From the NCBI GenBank assembly GCA_022749755.1, contig CM040440.1:21005269-21069268 (forward strand): DNA of 64,000 bases, given 5' to 3'. The stretch's first letter is position 1. Each line of letters opens with the position of its first letter. The position numbers and the translations under genes were made by a program. The stretch comes from Azadirachta indica (Eukaryota > Streptophyta > Magnoliopsida > Sapindales > Meliaceae). Below are positions 12,384 through 25,749 of the stretch, one piece after another. Below the pieces are notes generated by a model. The model searched no databases. It was not told the DNA's origin and saw only the letters and a list, made by a program, of their open reading frames with translations.

Positions 12384-15300
12384 ATGGACATTGAAGAAGG
12401 TACGTTATATTTAACCCTAACTTTGCTTTACTTATCTGTTTGGTAGCCGACAGATAGCAGGATAAGAGGAGGAAATTTTTCTTTTTTTGGAATATGCAGT
12501 TGTCAAGTTTTAGAGTTCCCGTTTTCTCCTACAGTTTCTCTGGAACTAGTAAACATGCTGCGATTCAAATTTGTGTTTCACGTGTTTGAATTCTGATGAC
12601 TAATGTGTCTTAATTATTTGTGCGTTTGTAGTGATCGAGTTCTTGGGCGGCGTTCCGCTGCTGCAGAGGCTGCCGAGTTCGTCTCTGAAGAAAATTGCTG
12701 AAGTTGTTGTAGTTAAACGATACGGTGATTTTTCAATTGGAGTTATTTCATTCCAGTTTGTTGTTGATTTTCATCTCAATTCAATGAATGAATGTTTGTT
12801 TTCTAAAACATGTATAAGTATAATGTCCTATGAATTTGTTTCGTTGCCGAAGAATGGCAGTATAAAAGAATTATTATCATTTTGAGTTTGGTACAACTCA
12901 ATTTTGTAATTTCTTTATGTTAAATTTGACAAATTTGATGACAATTCAACATAAAAGTACTCCATTTTGCTGCTGATTCTTTCTGTTTGAATGTGGTTTA
13001 ATAATGTTGCATTACAGAGAAAGGAGAGTATGTTGTTCGTGATGGAGATATTGGAGAGGGAATTTATTTCATATGGGAAGGAGAGGTTAGTTTGGTTGTG
13101 ACATTTGTTTCATATTTTGTAAGTTTGTTTGGCTGAAGTTTAATTACACTTCACAGGCTGAAGTCTCAGGTTCAGTTCATTCTGAGGAAGAAGATCGTCT
13201 TGAGTATCAATTGAAACGATATGATTACTTTGGAAATGGTGAGACTGATATTTTCACCTACTATTATATGATTCTTTGATTCTCATGACATCATTCCAAA
13301 AATGGAGTTTAAACTGTTAGGTCGATAAGTTGCTTTTACTTCTCAACAAACCTCTTGATTTTGCCTTCTTGTTGTAATTGTGGCAATTGCTTTACATTGA
13401 TGTCCTTATTTTCTTTCTGGTGTTATGGTTATTCATGCATACCAACCTGTTTTCTTGTATGAAATTTTTTTGTGAATCCCACACATATGATAAAGGTGGT
13501 CTATGACTATGACATCCAAAGACGAAAAGAACTCTCTTGGTGGAATAATTTGAACTTCATTTTGCAGGTTCGTCCACATCATCTAGGCGGGCAGATGTAA
13601 TTGCTTTGATGAAGGTAGTTATTTTATTATGAACTGTTTTTCATTTTTTTTGTGAAAATCATCATGGTAGCTGCTCAAACTTATGAAATGTACCTTAAAT
13701 GGAGCTTATTTAGCATACTAATTGTTACTACATTATATGTTGTCTGTCAGCTGACCTGCTTGGTTCTGCCTCATGAGCATTGCAATTTGCTTGAAACAAG
13801 ATCAATCTGGAGTGCTGAAAAGACACCTGAGCCATGCTCACTTGTGGAGAACATACTGCATTTGGAGCCAATAGAGGTATCTTTCCTGCCTTATTTATTT
13901 ATTTGCTTGTGGCTCTGTTCCATTTCCTGCACCTAGAAACTCCTGCCAAAAAGGTTTTCTTTTGCACTGCAGTCTATGAACTTTTTGGCTTAGATTCATA
14001 TCCTACTTTTTTTCCTTTTCTTTAATTTAAATTTTCCTGGAACTGTTTTGAAGGTGAATATATTTCAAGGGATCACTTTGCCAGATGCTCCAAAATTTGG
14101 AAAGGTCTTTGGAGGACAGTTGGTTGGGCAGGCATGATTAGCTTCTTTTCCTTTTCTTTGTATCTCTGTGTTTACTACATAAATTCCTTTCTTGATTTTG
14201 TATCACTGCCATGCAATTAAACAAACGCTGTTTGAAAGTTTAGACGTAGGCTGAATGATTTCTTTTGTACTTGGTCAACACTTTGCAACCTATGGTTTTT
14301 AATGTAGAATTTTCATTCTAAAAGTCTGATTCTCATAATTAATTTCTCGGAATGGTCCTAGAGCTAAATGGTTATAATATGTGCCTTAGTCAACAAGTAA
14401 ATCCTGATTCTTTCAGTTGATGGAAGTCAGATCCTTATCCCTTGAAGATATTAAAAATGGCCTAACATAGGACTAGAATACTTGTTTGGATTAAATGGTG
14501 AACATTGATCTTATACCTCTTCTTTTTATTTTATTTTTTTCCAGTTAAATGTTCATGTCAATCTCTTGTTTGATTTTTGAACAGTGAGATTCTTTATTTT
14601 TATACACAATCTCAAGAAACTATGGACCATAAATTGACTAGATTTTCCTTAATTGATCTTCCATTGAAAATTGACATTTTCTCTCTGTTTGTGATATTGA
14701 GCTAAACATGTTCTTGATAAGCCAACTTAGGTGGTTAATTTGGCTAATAGTTACATTCTATATTCCTCTTGTTGATTATCCAGCAATTTGACAAATTGTT
14801 GACTTTCCCAACCTGTGTGATGATATATACAGGCTCTGGCTGCAGCATCAAAAACTGTTGATTGTCTTAAAATTGTCCATAGCTTGCATTGTTACTTTCT
14901 TCTGGTGGGGGATTTTAACAGTAAGCATCATTTTTCACGAGCTTCAGATTTACAGTTGGTAAATTATTCATGAGCTAGAAAACAGCTTGTGATGATTTTT
15001 ATCACAATGTCTATATTCTCTCTTTTCAGATAATGCTTGTGCTAATGAAACTGAAATATGCTCACTTGGTGTCTTTCTCTTGTTTAACTTTCTGTTTTCA
15101 TTTGAGAATGAGGGTTCATCTTCTACCTTTAAATTATGTGATCGGCTATTGCAAATTCCTTATTGTCCCTTTTGAGCCCTTTGTGATAAAGTAACTTGAG
15201 AATAGGGTAGTGCAAGTTGAATAATCTTTTGTAACTTCTTTTCTGCTCCTACTTAATGTTTTGAGTGCTAGGACTACACAGCCTCTCTTTCAAATGAATT

Positions 15301-18300
15301 GAGTTTGCATTTGGTCCAAAAATTAATATTACTTGCTTTGATGGGTGAATGAATGAATGGAAGTGTCCTATGGTAAGAAAAGGAAGCAAAGTGCTTGAGC
15401 CAGGTATGCAGGAACATATTATCCAGTTGCCAGTACAGAGATTGCTTTGCATGGGGACTATCATGAGATGCCTGGTTTAAAGAAACGAGGAAGTTAAGTT
15501 AGTTGAGCCCAAGCTTCCAATTCAATAGCGCATTGAAAGAACTTAATGTACCTCCCCCAATCACTGCTTCTGAAGTGGGTTGGGTTTTAAAGCTGAAAAC
15601 ATGGCCGTATAAGCGGAGTTCGGCCTTAGTCGTAGAGTCCTATATTGGATGGAGGTGGAGGAATGATCAGTCAGTGAATTGGGTCTCCTCGTTGGAGGGT
15701 CAGGTTAACAATATTGCATATTCCCTTGCTTTATCCATTGAGTCATACCCGAGCTTATAGAAAATAGGAGGATCTTCTTAGTCCTCATTAACATCAAAAG
15801 CATCAATAAGCTAAGGGGCAATCAATCAATCAAAAGAAAGCCAAAGACGCCAGCCCAAGATGCCAAACAAGAGAAGAGAGATCCCGGCATCAAACAAAAC
15901 ATGGACCAAAAACCCTTTCTAATTTCTCTTTGTATTGGCCTTGGCCTTTTCTTGACTGAGAAAACGCAGTTAATGGACTCGTAATACCCGGACCCGATAG
16001 GTACAAGCTAATGACTAGGCAGGCCTATAATGTTTTGTAAATAAGACATTTGTTATGTGGGCTTATGGACCACTTTTCTTTGAGTTTCTGTTTATTGACA
16101 CATGATGTATTGAAGCCAGTATTCTGAAATATTCTTCACGAGTGAATGCACTTAAAGTAGGATGGATAAATTATGACTTTTAGATGGTTTTTGTGCTTGA
16201 ACTCAGCTTGATAAACTGCTGATACCTTGTTGCAATTTGGGCTGATTGCTGCTAGAGGAACTAAAATCTAGATTTATTATTCAATTTATTATAATGATAC
16301 AGCTTGATCTCAGTATGCAGTTTAAGTTCATGGACCAACAATAAAAATTTCAGTAAATTTCAGTGTTATGGAAATATACTTTTGCAGTACCGATTGTATA
16401 CCAAGTTCACCGTTTACGTGATGGCAACAACTTCGCCACCCGAAGAGTAGATGCAATACAAAAAGGAAATGTCATATTCACAGTGCTCGCGTCATTTCAA
16501 GTAATGCAGTTAACCCTTAAATTTGTATTTTACCTTAATTCTAAGAAACATTTTTGGTCCGTTGTTTCCATTTATTTATTTTATTTTTATTTGTTTGCAA
16601 TTTCTGAGTTTATTGCTTATCTTCATTATTTATGTTGTGAAGGGTCTGGGATATTTCCTTCATATTCTCTCTTTCTACTGGTAAAAAATTATCATTACCT
16701 ATCTCGTTATGATTTAGACTATTACAGTCCATTCTCATGTTTTATTGAAGTAGTGAATTTCTTGATCTTTAGATTGTCCCAAACACTATTGAAAGTAAGA
16801 TTTCTGTATTAGCATTATTCATTCTGTGTGAGAGTAAAGGCGTCAAATATAATCTCTTTGGATTTGATACCGTAGGATTCTAAAGCTGGCCACATCTATG
16901 AGCTTTGGTATGAAAGATCAACGTGAACTTGAATTGGTGAATGGTCAGGAATGACTGTTGAGTTCAAGTTGTAATCTCTAGCCTTCCAGTGTTTATTGAT
17001 AGTGAAAGAATACAAAAGCTCTGTGTGTGAATTTTTAGTAGCAAAGTAGCTTTAGATACAGATCGCATGTTCAGCGATGGCTGTTGCTTGAGGAAGAAAG
17101 AATAATTAACTTCCATCTGCCATATTCTCGTTTGGCATTTTTTTTTTTCTTTTGTGCTCATAGAATGCATATGCAAGTTTTCAATCGTCAGAAGACTGGT
17201 TGATAAATCTCAAATGTTTTGCAACATTTCCTTTTATTTTACAGAAAGGAGAACAGGGATTTGAACACCAAGAAACAAAAATGCCGTCAGTGCCAGCTCC
17301 AGAACTGGTAACTGATATATACTTAATTTAGTATTTTTCCTGTTGATTGCTGTGGTAGTACTGAACTTTTGATTTATTGCAGCTTCTATCAATGGAAGAG
17401 CTACGTGAGAAACGTCTTATTGATCCTAACCTTCCTAGGTGGGATTTCAATTACTCTGGTTTTAGTTTGTTGCTGTACATGTACACAGACAAGCACATTT
17501 TACTTGACTAATTGATTGTTTCAGGAGCTACCGGAACAAGGTTGCTACAAAAGAATTTGTCCCTTGGCCAATAGAGATAAGGTTTTGTGATCCTAACAGT
17601 AATACTAATCAGAGTAAATCTCCACCAAGGTTAGCCTGCCAGCGTTGTGTTATTGTATTTTGCTAACAGCTTGAATTGTTTGTCACCTTATGCCACATGT
17701 GGAAGTTTATTGTCTGTTTTTCATGTCTGTGTCTGATTCATGTACAATGTAACTGTATTACAGTCTGAGGTATTGGTTCAGAGCAAAAGGGAAACTTTCA
17801 GATGACCAGGCTTTGCATAGGTAAGCTATGCCTTTCAGATGCTAAAATATTTTTATTTTGTGTTAGTTATGCCACTGCCCTCATAAATCTGGGCAGGCAT
17901 GAACTGTGGTCTCACCAACATCAACATGAATGCCTGTTGTATTTATAATCCTTTCACTCTGATTCTTTGGTGAATTGTAACTAAATCCTTTATACTCGTC
18001 TCTGTTGTGGGGGTAGGTGGATGGATGTGGGTCTGAGTATGCTATCTTAACAAATTGTAGGTACATGTAAAACAGTTGAATGTCAACTACCTCAAGTATG
18101 ATCCTTATGAAGTACTGGCAATATGTTTTTTGCAGATGTGTGGTGGCTTATGCTTCAGATTTAATATTCAGTTCAGTCGGTTTGAATCCCCACCGTAGAA
18201 AAGGTTTCAGATCAGTTTCCCTCAGTCTGGACCACTCGTAAGTATCTGCTTCTCAGAAATAATGTAATTAGTGTTTATTATCCAGCATATCCATCAAATA

Positions 18301-19269
18301 GACCAATCTGACCACAGATCACATAAGTATGAGTCATAGGCTGACTGTATTAAGGCTGAGTTGTCATAAACCATTAACAATTAATATGGAGAGGGAAAGC
18401 AATTCAATTTTTGGTTCTCTTTTAGATTTTATATTTTTCTTCAGATAACATTTTTCCTCTTCTAAATGTTACATGAATATAAATCAAACCTTCCTTAACT
18501 CTAAATGTGAAGGGACTTTAAATCCCATACTTTGAGAGGTCCAAAGAGGTTTTGCCGGTTAAACCAACTAACATCTACGATGGGTCCTCTTTGATCTAAT
18601 ATCCCTGGAGTGCAAGTTGACCAGGGTCACTATAACATTATTCATTTGGGTTCCAAATGAATTACTTTTGGTAGGGATTACTTCTGTCCATTCATCAAAA
18701 TGACATTGCTCATTATGACTTGAATAAACCCTCTCATTCATCCATAATAAACAGAAGAATCAACATATCCATTGTATAATTCATATAGCACCAAAGTGAC
18801 TTGGAGGTGCTTGTTTTCACCCTTGGAAAATATTATTGGTGTTTTGTTTTCTAATCATGTCTGTATTTCAGGATGTGGTTTCACCGGTCATGCAGAGCTG
18901 ATGACTGGTTGTTGTTTGTGGTAAGTTTCATATACCTGTGATTGTTTGCATATTTTGTTGTTTTTCTTCCCTCTTCCATAAAAGATACATGGATAAATGT
19001 ATCCAATTTCTCTCAGATTGTGAGTCCCATTGCACACAATGGACATGGCTTTGTTTCAGGCGAAATGTTCAATATAAATGGAGAGGTATTACCTAAAGTG
19101 ATTATGTTCCTCCTCCACATTTTTGTTTCTTTTCATTTCATAAAATTTTACTTTGCTTTGTTACTGAATTATGCTTTTGTATTTTCGGCAGCTTGTTGTA
19201 TCATTGACCCAAGATGCCCTACTGAGGACTCCTAAAACCCCAAATCCCGCCCCTGTATCAAAGTTATGA
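12384..19269 (+). CDS. ACH2: Peroxisomal acyl-CoA thioesterase with cyclic-nucleotide-binding domain
   Basis: Hydrolyses long-chain acyl-CoA to fatty acid and CoA in peroxisomes. Seventeen exons: 12384-12399, 12632-12724, 13018-13085, 13157-13238, 13568-13614, 13751-13876, 14054-14131, 14833-14920, 16388-16500, 17245-17307, 17383-17438, 17525-17629, 17764-17820, 18136-18237, 18872-18920, 19017-19085 and 19192-19269. This gives 429 residues, about the length of Arabidopsis ACH2. Residues about 10-100 form a cyclic-nucleotide-binding-like domain ([20 protein letters not shown]). Two TesB hot-dog halves follow: [19 protein letters not shown], and SLDHSMWFHR with the expected catalytic Asp. VSLTQDAL holds the expected Gln. 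The protein ends in SKL, a perfect PTS1 peroxisomal signal. The intron at 14132-14832 begins with GC rather than GT; all others are GT-AG. The intron 14921-16387 is unusually long for this gene and shows no gene of its own. Confidence 0.96.
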
Positions 19270-20667
19270 ACAGCTAGTGGTCAGGACGTTCTTCTAAGAG
19301 TGAGCATCGCTGTAAAGCTTGCAGAACACACTTCAACGGCTTTGCACAATATTATTTTGATTTTGTACAAGCTAAATAAGATGCTTTACGTTGATTGTAA
19401 AGCGAATGCTGTGTATTATTCCACTGCTAACTATTTGAGCTTGTACTATTCCATCATAGAGAATTTTTTAATAGAGCTCTCTTAACAGATGTGATCCATG
19501 AAGCATTCCAATTTTTGCCTCTTCACATGTACCACGAGCTGCAAAAGAAAGATTGAGATTGTAATTTCAGAGCCAAAATCCCTTGTACCCCGTCGAATAT
19601 TGCAATATCTTTTTTACTATTTTTTTGGATGCCAATATATATGAAATCAAATTATAAACGAAAGAGAAATTTGTCATTACACGTGGGGACAAATGTATCC
19701 TGGTAACTTCGGATCCAAGCCATTCAGTAGAAAAATTAAAATCAACAAAAAAAATTGTCGAATTTTAACAACTCTCTCTAAGAATCTTTCTGAATGCCCA
19801 CTTGTGTTGTGTCAATGGAACTGTTTAACTTAGGTTGCAAATAGAAAACACACTGTTTTAAAATACCAATAAAAGATTAAATTTACGCGTAAATATAAGG
19901 GAAATTAATACTCTCAATTAATAGCCGTTACGCAATAAGATTTCACGAGTGAAATCAATTTACCTCCGACGCCAGCACCATGCCCCTTGTACTATTTCTA
20001 CTTCTTTCTTAATTAACAAACACATAAACCCCCAAAAGAAAGATTAATTATATAAAGCCACCCCAAAATCACAAACTTATTTTAGCTTCGCCCCACGACG
20101 ATTTGCTCTCTCGCTTAATTTCCTCTGACAGCATCGACCCTAAATCATCGCAGGTCGGTTTCTTCTCCATTCCTCGATCTATGAGTGCGCTAGTTTTCGT
20201 GTAATTAGATTATTTTTAGGTCAGCGTTTGATGTATCTGGCAGTAACTTGTTGTTTTTCATTATAGATTCGTGAGTTTTGTTGATGAAATGGTTCAGTTT
20301 TTGAACTCAAATTTAGCTCAGATTTTGGCTTTATGGGGCTTAATTGTTCGCATAGCTAGATGATAGTAATTGAATTCCTCGGCATTTACTTGAGCGGAGA
20401 AGTTTAGACCTTGCATCGACGTATATGTGTTTGAATACCTTAAATCCAAGATCATTGATTGGGTTAACTTGTGATATTTCCAAATTATTTATTGTTTTTG
20501 TTATCATTATTGGTAGAATCCAAATATGGAAACTGAGCTTTTCAATTGCACACTGTAGATTTAAATTATGGACATTATTGCTTGGCTTTATGGATTTCAT
20601 TTCAGGTGAAGATTTCATCTGATTTTACTTTTTAAACCTTAGGGAGCTGTTTGGTTATGGTACTACT
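19270..20667. other. Thioesterase 3' flank and SKIP4-like 5' leader with probable UTR intron
   Basis: The first few hundred bases should be the 3' UTR of the thioesterase gene. Towards the right end, CAG|GTCGGT at 20151-20159 and TTTCAG|GTGAAG at 20600-20611 look like donor and acceptor of a 5' UTR intron (about 20154-20605) in front of the F-box gene ATG. Nothing else was recognised. Confidence 0.5.
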
Positions 20668-22132
20668 ATGGAGCGTCATGAAAGTGGATCAAATGGTAAA
20701 CAATCTGTAGGACCATTGATATCTGGGCTTCCAGATGATATTGCAATTTTTTGTTTGGGAAGAGTTCCTCGAAAGTACCATGCAGCACTAAAGTGTGTTT
20801 CAAGGCGATGGAGAGACTTACTGCAGAGTGAAGAGTGGTGTGCTTATCGGAGAAAGCATAATTTGGATGAGACTTGGATATATGCTTTGTGCAGAAACAA
20901 CAAACTTGAGCGGATTTGTTGCTATGTGTTGGATCCGAACTCAACAAGCAGGAGTTGGAAGCTGATTTGTGAGCTACCATCTCGTGCCTTGCGAAGAAAA
21001 GGGATGGGTTTTGAGGTGTTGGGAAAGAATGCTTACTTGTTGGGCGGTTGTGGTTGGTATGAGGATGCCACTAGGGAGGTTTACCGTTATGATGCTGCGA
21101 GGAACACTTGGATTGATAATGCTCCCTTGTCAACCGCAAGGTAATATACTAGTATTTTATTTTATTTTTCTGGAGTTACTGGTGCTGGCCAGACTGAATA
21201 TATTCAAGCATTCTGTTTTCTGTTTTCATATCATGTAGTTTTAAGGACTTAATGGTTTTTCTTTTATTGATGCAACCAACAGTTGCTGAGGGGTTTTATG
21301 TATAAATATCATATGGGATGTAATGCTATGTTATCTATCGAATATGGCCATAACGCTTGTATTGTATACATGGATTCAGGATATGAGTGGCTGAGCTGCC
21401 ACGTGCATACACACAAATTTACTCGTTCCTTGCTTGTTTTTTTTGTCATTTTCCTTTCAGAAAACCTTTTCCTTTCTTCTCTCTCTTTTTCATTTTTTCT
21501 GGTGAGTTATTGTGTGTAGTTTTTATGCATTCAGGTGCTTCTTTGCTTGTGAAGTTCTAAATGAGCAAATTTACTCCATTGGTGGATTAGGTTCAGAATC
21601 AAGTGATACACATTCTTGGGACGTTTATGATCCATGTTCAAACAACTGGAAATTGCACACAGACCTGAACATTGTCACTGAAATTGAAGATTCTTTTGTC
21701 AAGGATGGCAAAATCTACATCCGCTGTGGCACTACTGCTGCAACTTCTCATGTTTATGCATTAGTTTATGAACCATCAACCAACACCTGGAGGCATGCAG
21801 ATGCTAACCTGGCATCAGGATGGCGAGGTCCTGCAGTTGTTGTAGATGGTACTCTTTATGTGTTGGATCAGAGTTCAGGAACGAGGTTGACGATGTGGCA
21901 GAAAGAGCATAGGGAATGGGCACCAGTTGGGAGGTTGTCACCTCTCCTTACAAGACCACCCTGCCAGCTTGTTGCCATCGGAAAAAACATTTTTGTCATA
22001 GGAAAGGGGTGTAGCACTGTGGTCATTGATCTTGGCAATGCAGGAAATATTGGAGGAGTTATGGTGAGTTCTTCTATTCCAAAACTTAATGATAAGGACG
22101 ATGTTATAAGCTGTAAATGTTTAGCAATGTGA
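20668..22132 (+). CDS. SKIP4: F-box/kelch-repeat protein, SKIP4 type
   Basis: Likely substrate adaptor of an SCF ubiquitin ligase. The F-box would bind the SKP1/ASK subunit and the kelch propeller would bind the target, which is unknown. Two exons, 20668-21140 and 21535-22132, joined in phase 2; 356 residues, as in Arabidopsis SKIP4. The F-box covers about residues 16-62 (LISGLPDDIAIFCLGRVPRK and CVSRRWRDLL). Kelch-type segments follow: NAYLLGGCGWYEDATREVYR, QIYSIGGLG with YDPCSNNW, KIYIRCG with YEPSTNTW, and TLYVLDQ. The intron falls inside the kelch region after STAR, a common place for kelch F-box genes. The ATG at 20668 is preceded by an in-frame stop. The protein ends in SCKCLAM. Confidence 0.95.
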
Positions 22133-22648
22133 AGCTTGTGTTGATGTGCTAAAGCGTGTTATGCCCTGAAAGTTATAATGTTTTAGGTACATTTGAACTG
22201 TCCCTAGGAAATGAAACTGTTATACTGTAAATTGTATCTGTTTTATGTACTCTTGAAACCCCCTTTTTTTTGGTGAAAAAGAAATGTTGAAACTGCACGT
22301 TTATGTCAATTATGATTATCCAAACAGTTTAAAGTTTCAATAAATCCTCCTCTATAACAGCTAGAAGCAAAAGGAAACAGAGATTAAGTGCACGGCCACA
22401 GCTCTCTCCAGAATTAATGGTAAGAGGTGCTTTAACATATTATCAACAATACATTATGGTACATATATAACCAATGCTCTGGTAATTACGGTACAATGGA
22501 AACTCCCAAATCTAATATTGGTGAGATTGTTGGTCAGCAGTGCCCGGTAAAGCTAGATGCTATTATGGTCAATTGATGGAATAACCCCGTCATTTCTCTT
22601 GAGCTAACACCATCTACTGAATAATCAAGCAACTTGAAATGAATTTGG
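22133..22648. other. Convergent 3' region
   Basis: About 515 bp between the stop codons of the SKIP4-like gene and the minus-strand gene that follows. AT-rich, with a T tract near 22263. It should contain both 3' UTRs. No feature recognised. Confidence 0.55.
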
Positions 22649-24815
22649 TCAGCTAGGCTTTTTCTTTTTAAAAGCAGGATGTATGATTCCACTGAATGAA
22701 TCTAGTTCATCAATTTTAGAAATACACTCCTTCATCCTTTTCAGAAGGGTAGGCATTGCGGACATATTACTGGACATTTTATCTTTAAGCAAGTGTATTT
22801 TCTCAGAAGCTTTCTGCTGTTCCTCTGTTCGTGTTGTCCCCTCACTTGATTCATCATGTCCTCCTGAATCTGTACATAATACTCACATGGTCAACGCCTT
22901 AATCAGAGTACGAAACAGCATTTTGGAGTAGGAAAGGCCCTTGTTACTTTGCAAGTGAATAGTAAGCCACCTTTTCTTTTCATATGCCAATAATTTCCTT
23001 TTTTTTTTTTTTCTAAAGAAATGAAAGATCACACAAACAAGAAAAAGGAAAAAGGAAAAAGGAAAATGCCCTGCTTTTACAGCTAAAAGAAGGTCCTCTG
23101 ATAATTCCAACACTTGAAAAGTAGAACACGGATAAGTGTTGTCGTTTCACTGCAAAGTTTTCGTCTTAATGTAGAGCAAACCTTAACACAACCCCACCAT
23201 TGCCAACAGAACAATATACTGCTACCTCTGCCATGTAGCATTATTGGAAAACTGTAAACACAATTTCACTGCCAGCAATGGCACCACCACCAAGAAAATT
23301 AGTCACAACTATATTTACCACAACCACCATCCCTTACTGTCAATACTAGGCATCTATTTTTACTGCTGCTGAGAAACAGCAACACTCTTCATAGGCTGAC
23401 CATTCCTTTTTTTCTAATTTAATTAACCTCAATGAGCCAGATTATAATGCGTCACCTAATGCATACATTAAACATATCACTAAGTACAACTAAAAACAAA
23501 CAAGTTTCAAAAGTTTGTTAAATAGTTCTAGAATCTGTTTAAAAATAGTGTATACAACAATGGCTTTGCTCAGGACCGTGTTAGCAGCCTAATAGGAGAG
23601 GCTAGCTAAGACGGGTGAGAATCTCCAGTAAATGATTAGAAGGGTCAATGTTTAATCACTGTAGCCATATGTGTATGCTTTCCAAGCATGAAAGTAATAG
23701 TAGCCACCAAAGGTGATATACGAGGACCACTGAACATAGATTTTCGGATTAAAAGTTCTTCCACTATAATCATTTTGATGACAATGATATTATCCACAGG
23801 TTCAATATTTATAGATAAGTTATGACACACAAAATTAAACATGCCAATTTGAGAGCAAGATATTACAGGAAATCTCTCATCTACTTGAATTTAATTAACA
23901 TTAACAGTATATTTTATGCAGTATTCATTTGAAAAGTAGATGAATGTTAACTTAAAACTGGTTTTTCTATCTCACAACCCTACAAGGTCCTTTGCTAATG
24001 CACTTCATTGCTCACCAATTACACACTTCACCTTTGGGCATTTGCATTCCATTTCCATAACTATTCTTCACATTCACAGTTAAGGTAATTTCTAGGAAAA
24101 ACACATAAAAAACCAGACATTCACTTTCAATTTCAAAGCAGCACGTAAAATTACAGTCTATCAGCACAAAACTAAATTGAAATGCAGAAACTTCACATAA
24201 AAATTCCATAGAATAAAGACAAATTAATCAACCATGGCAATTCTCATTTGTTCTGCAAGTCCGTACAGTACACAAAGCAAAAAACAAATATACAGAGAGC
24301 CAAAAAAGAGAGAAAACCATGCAAGTAAAAGGCCAACTAAGATCCAGAAACCAAATCACTAAAAAACATTAAAAACATGTATTTCTTAGCAATTAAACGA
24401 AGCACAATGCAATTCACAGAAACCTTGAACTGATATACCCGCATAACAAAAACCCTTCAAGTTTTTCCTAAACTGTCAGCTGCATGAATTAAAACAACGG
24501 ACACCTGCAACTAAAATTGAAAAAACCTAGAAAGGAAAACGAACCTGATTGTTGCTTTCCGAACAATCCAGGATCCGACCCGGATTCGAATCCAGGAAAA
24601 ACGGGTCTTTGAGTCGAAAGAATTGAAGCGAAAGTATTCTTGAGCTGATCGGGTAGTACTGCTCTATACTCTAGAATCTTTTGCGCCATTAGCTTCACAT
24701 CCGATTCCAGCTTCTCCAGCTCTTCCTCTTCGGCTTCGGATTCTCCAGATCCACACTCAGCACCCCGAATTTCGATTCGGGTTTCTAGGGTTTTCGTTGG
24801 GTCATTCAATGCCAT
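22649..24815 (-). CDS. Conserved plant protein of unknown function, 163 residues, helical
   Basis: Two exons, 24815-24545 and 22869-22649, are separated by a 1,675-bp GT-AG intron. The phases join exactly and give 163 residues. The protein starts MALNDPTKTLETRIEIRG, followed by an acidic run (GESEAEEEELEKLESDV). It then has a predicted helix with LMAQKILEYRAVLPDQLKNT, a more variable linker with TRTEEQQKASEK, and a second helical stretch with MSAMPTLLKRMKECISKID. It ends HPAFKKKKPS. Charged heptad-like spacing suggests a coiled coil. There is no signal peptide or membrane segment. The tail KKKK is compatible with nuclear location, but that is inference. I recognise the pattern as a conserved plant hypothetical protein and cannot give a function. 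It is divergent from the kinase gene at 25750 with about 930 bp between starts. Confidence 0.8.
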
Positions 24816-25749
24816 GTATAGATAGAAGTCGAAGAAATCAGGTGGTTTTTGGTCTTTTTGGGAGGGCTTTTTGGACGTTAGGGATTTTAAAATTTGAAAA
24901 TTTTCGAAATTTTCCTGTGGTTTGTGTTTATATTCGAGTGTTAACGATAAAATACGGACACGCGCGGGGAGGGGTGAAGTGCGCACACCTGTTATTACAG
25001 GTGGTAACATGGGGCGCAGTGCGCACCCTCCCCCGAACCCTTGCCTTTGACGTCTACTCAACTTGGTCCTCATCGACGGTCGGGATTCGTAATATCAAAA
25101 TATTTGTATCCTCGCCGTCCATCAAGTAAAGTTAACGTTTAATTAGATTAAATATGTAAAACAGCGTCGTTTCGACTCAGACTTCTCAACTGTTCCCTCG
25201 TTGAACGCAACGTCTAAAATCCCCCTTCTCCCGCGCGCAAAGAAAATCAAAGAACTGCTTTGAAATGTCGGTCATCAAATCCTGTTTGGCTGTTTAGAAA
25301 CCGGAGGAAAGTTCGATATTGTTCTCTTCATTTGCTCAGGAACCATACAGATGGTTAAATCCAATCCTAACTTCAAATTTTTCTCTTCGTTTTTTCAGGA
25401 ACCAAATAAATGGTTAGCCACAACCCTAAATTCAATTTTATCTCTTCGTTTTCTCAGGAACCAACGGATGATCGAATCCTAACTGTTAATCTAACTTCAA
25501 TTTTATCTCTTCGTTTTCTCAGGAACCAGAGCAGATGATTAACCCTAACCCTAACTTCAATTGGTTTTCTGTCGGAGAAATCGAGGAAGTGATATTTACG
25601 TCATTCTTTGTCGGAATTTCAGCAAATAAGACAACCGATGACTTTGTATACTCCGAGTACGAATTTGGGTTTTCCAACATTATGTCATTGACTTACTTCC
25701 ATCACGTAGTGCTTTGGCAATCTGAAATCTTGACTTCAATTCTTGGATT
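24816..25749. other. Divergent promoter between the unknown gene and the Raf-like kinase
   Basis: About 930 bp between two start codons facing away from each other. GC-richer patches (for example CACGCGCGGGGAGGGG near 24960) sit in the middle. The right third is a four-copy tandem repeat, listed separately, containing a telo-box-like AACCCTAACCCTAA. Confidence 0.55.
25322..25565 (+). repeat. Four-copy tandem repeat (about 60-64 bp) in the kinase leader
   Basis: Four direct copies begin near 25322, 25382, 25441 and 25506. Each has the order TCTCTTC, a T-rich run, CTCAGGAACC, then an ATG or GATGAT and a CTAACTTCAATT-type tail. Each copy therefore carries a polypyrimidine tract followed by CAG|GAACC, which looks like a 3' splice site. 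Copies differ by substitutions and small indels. The last copy contains AACCCTAACCCTAAC, a double telo-box. Confidence 0.9.

Noticed and set aside
15503..15760. Open frame inside the long thioesterase intron
   Set aside because: No recognisable protein, no splice logic; the long intron shows no transposon ends I could define.
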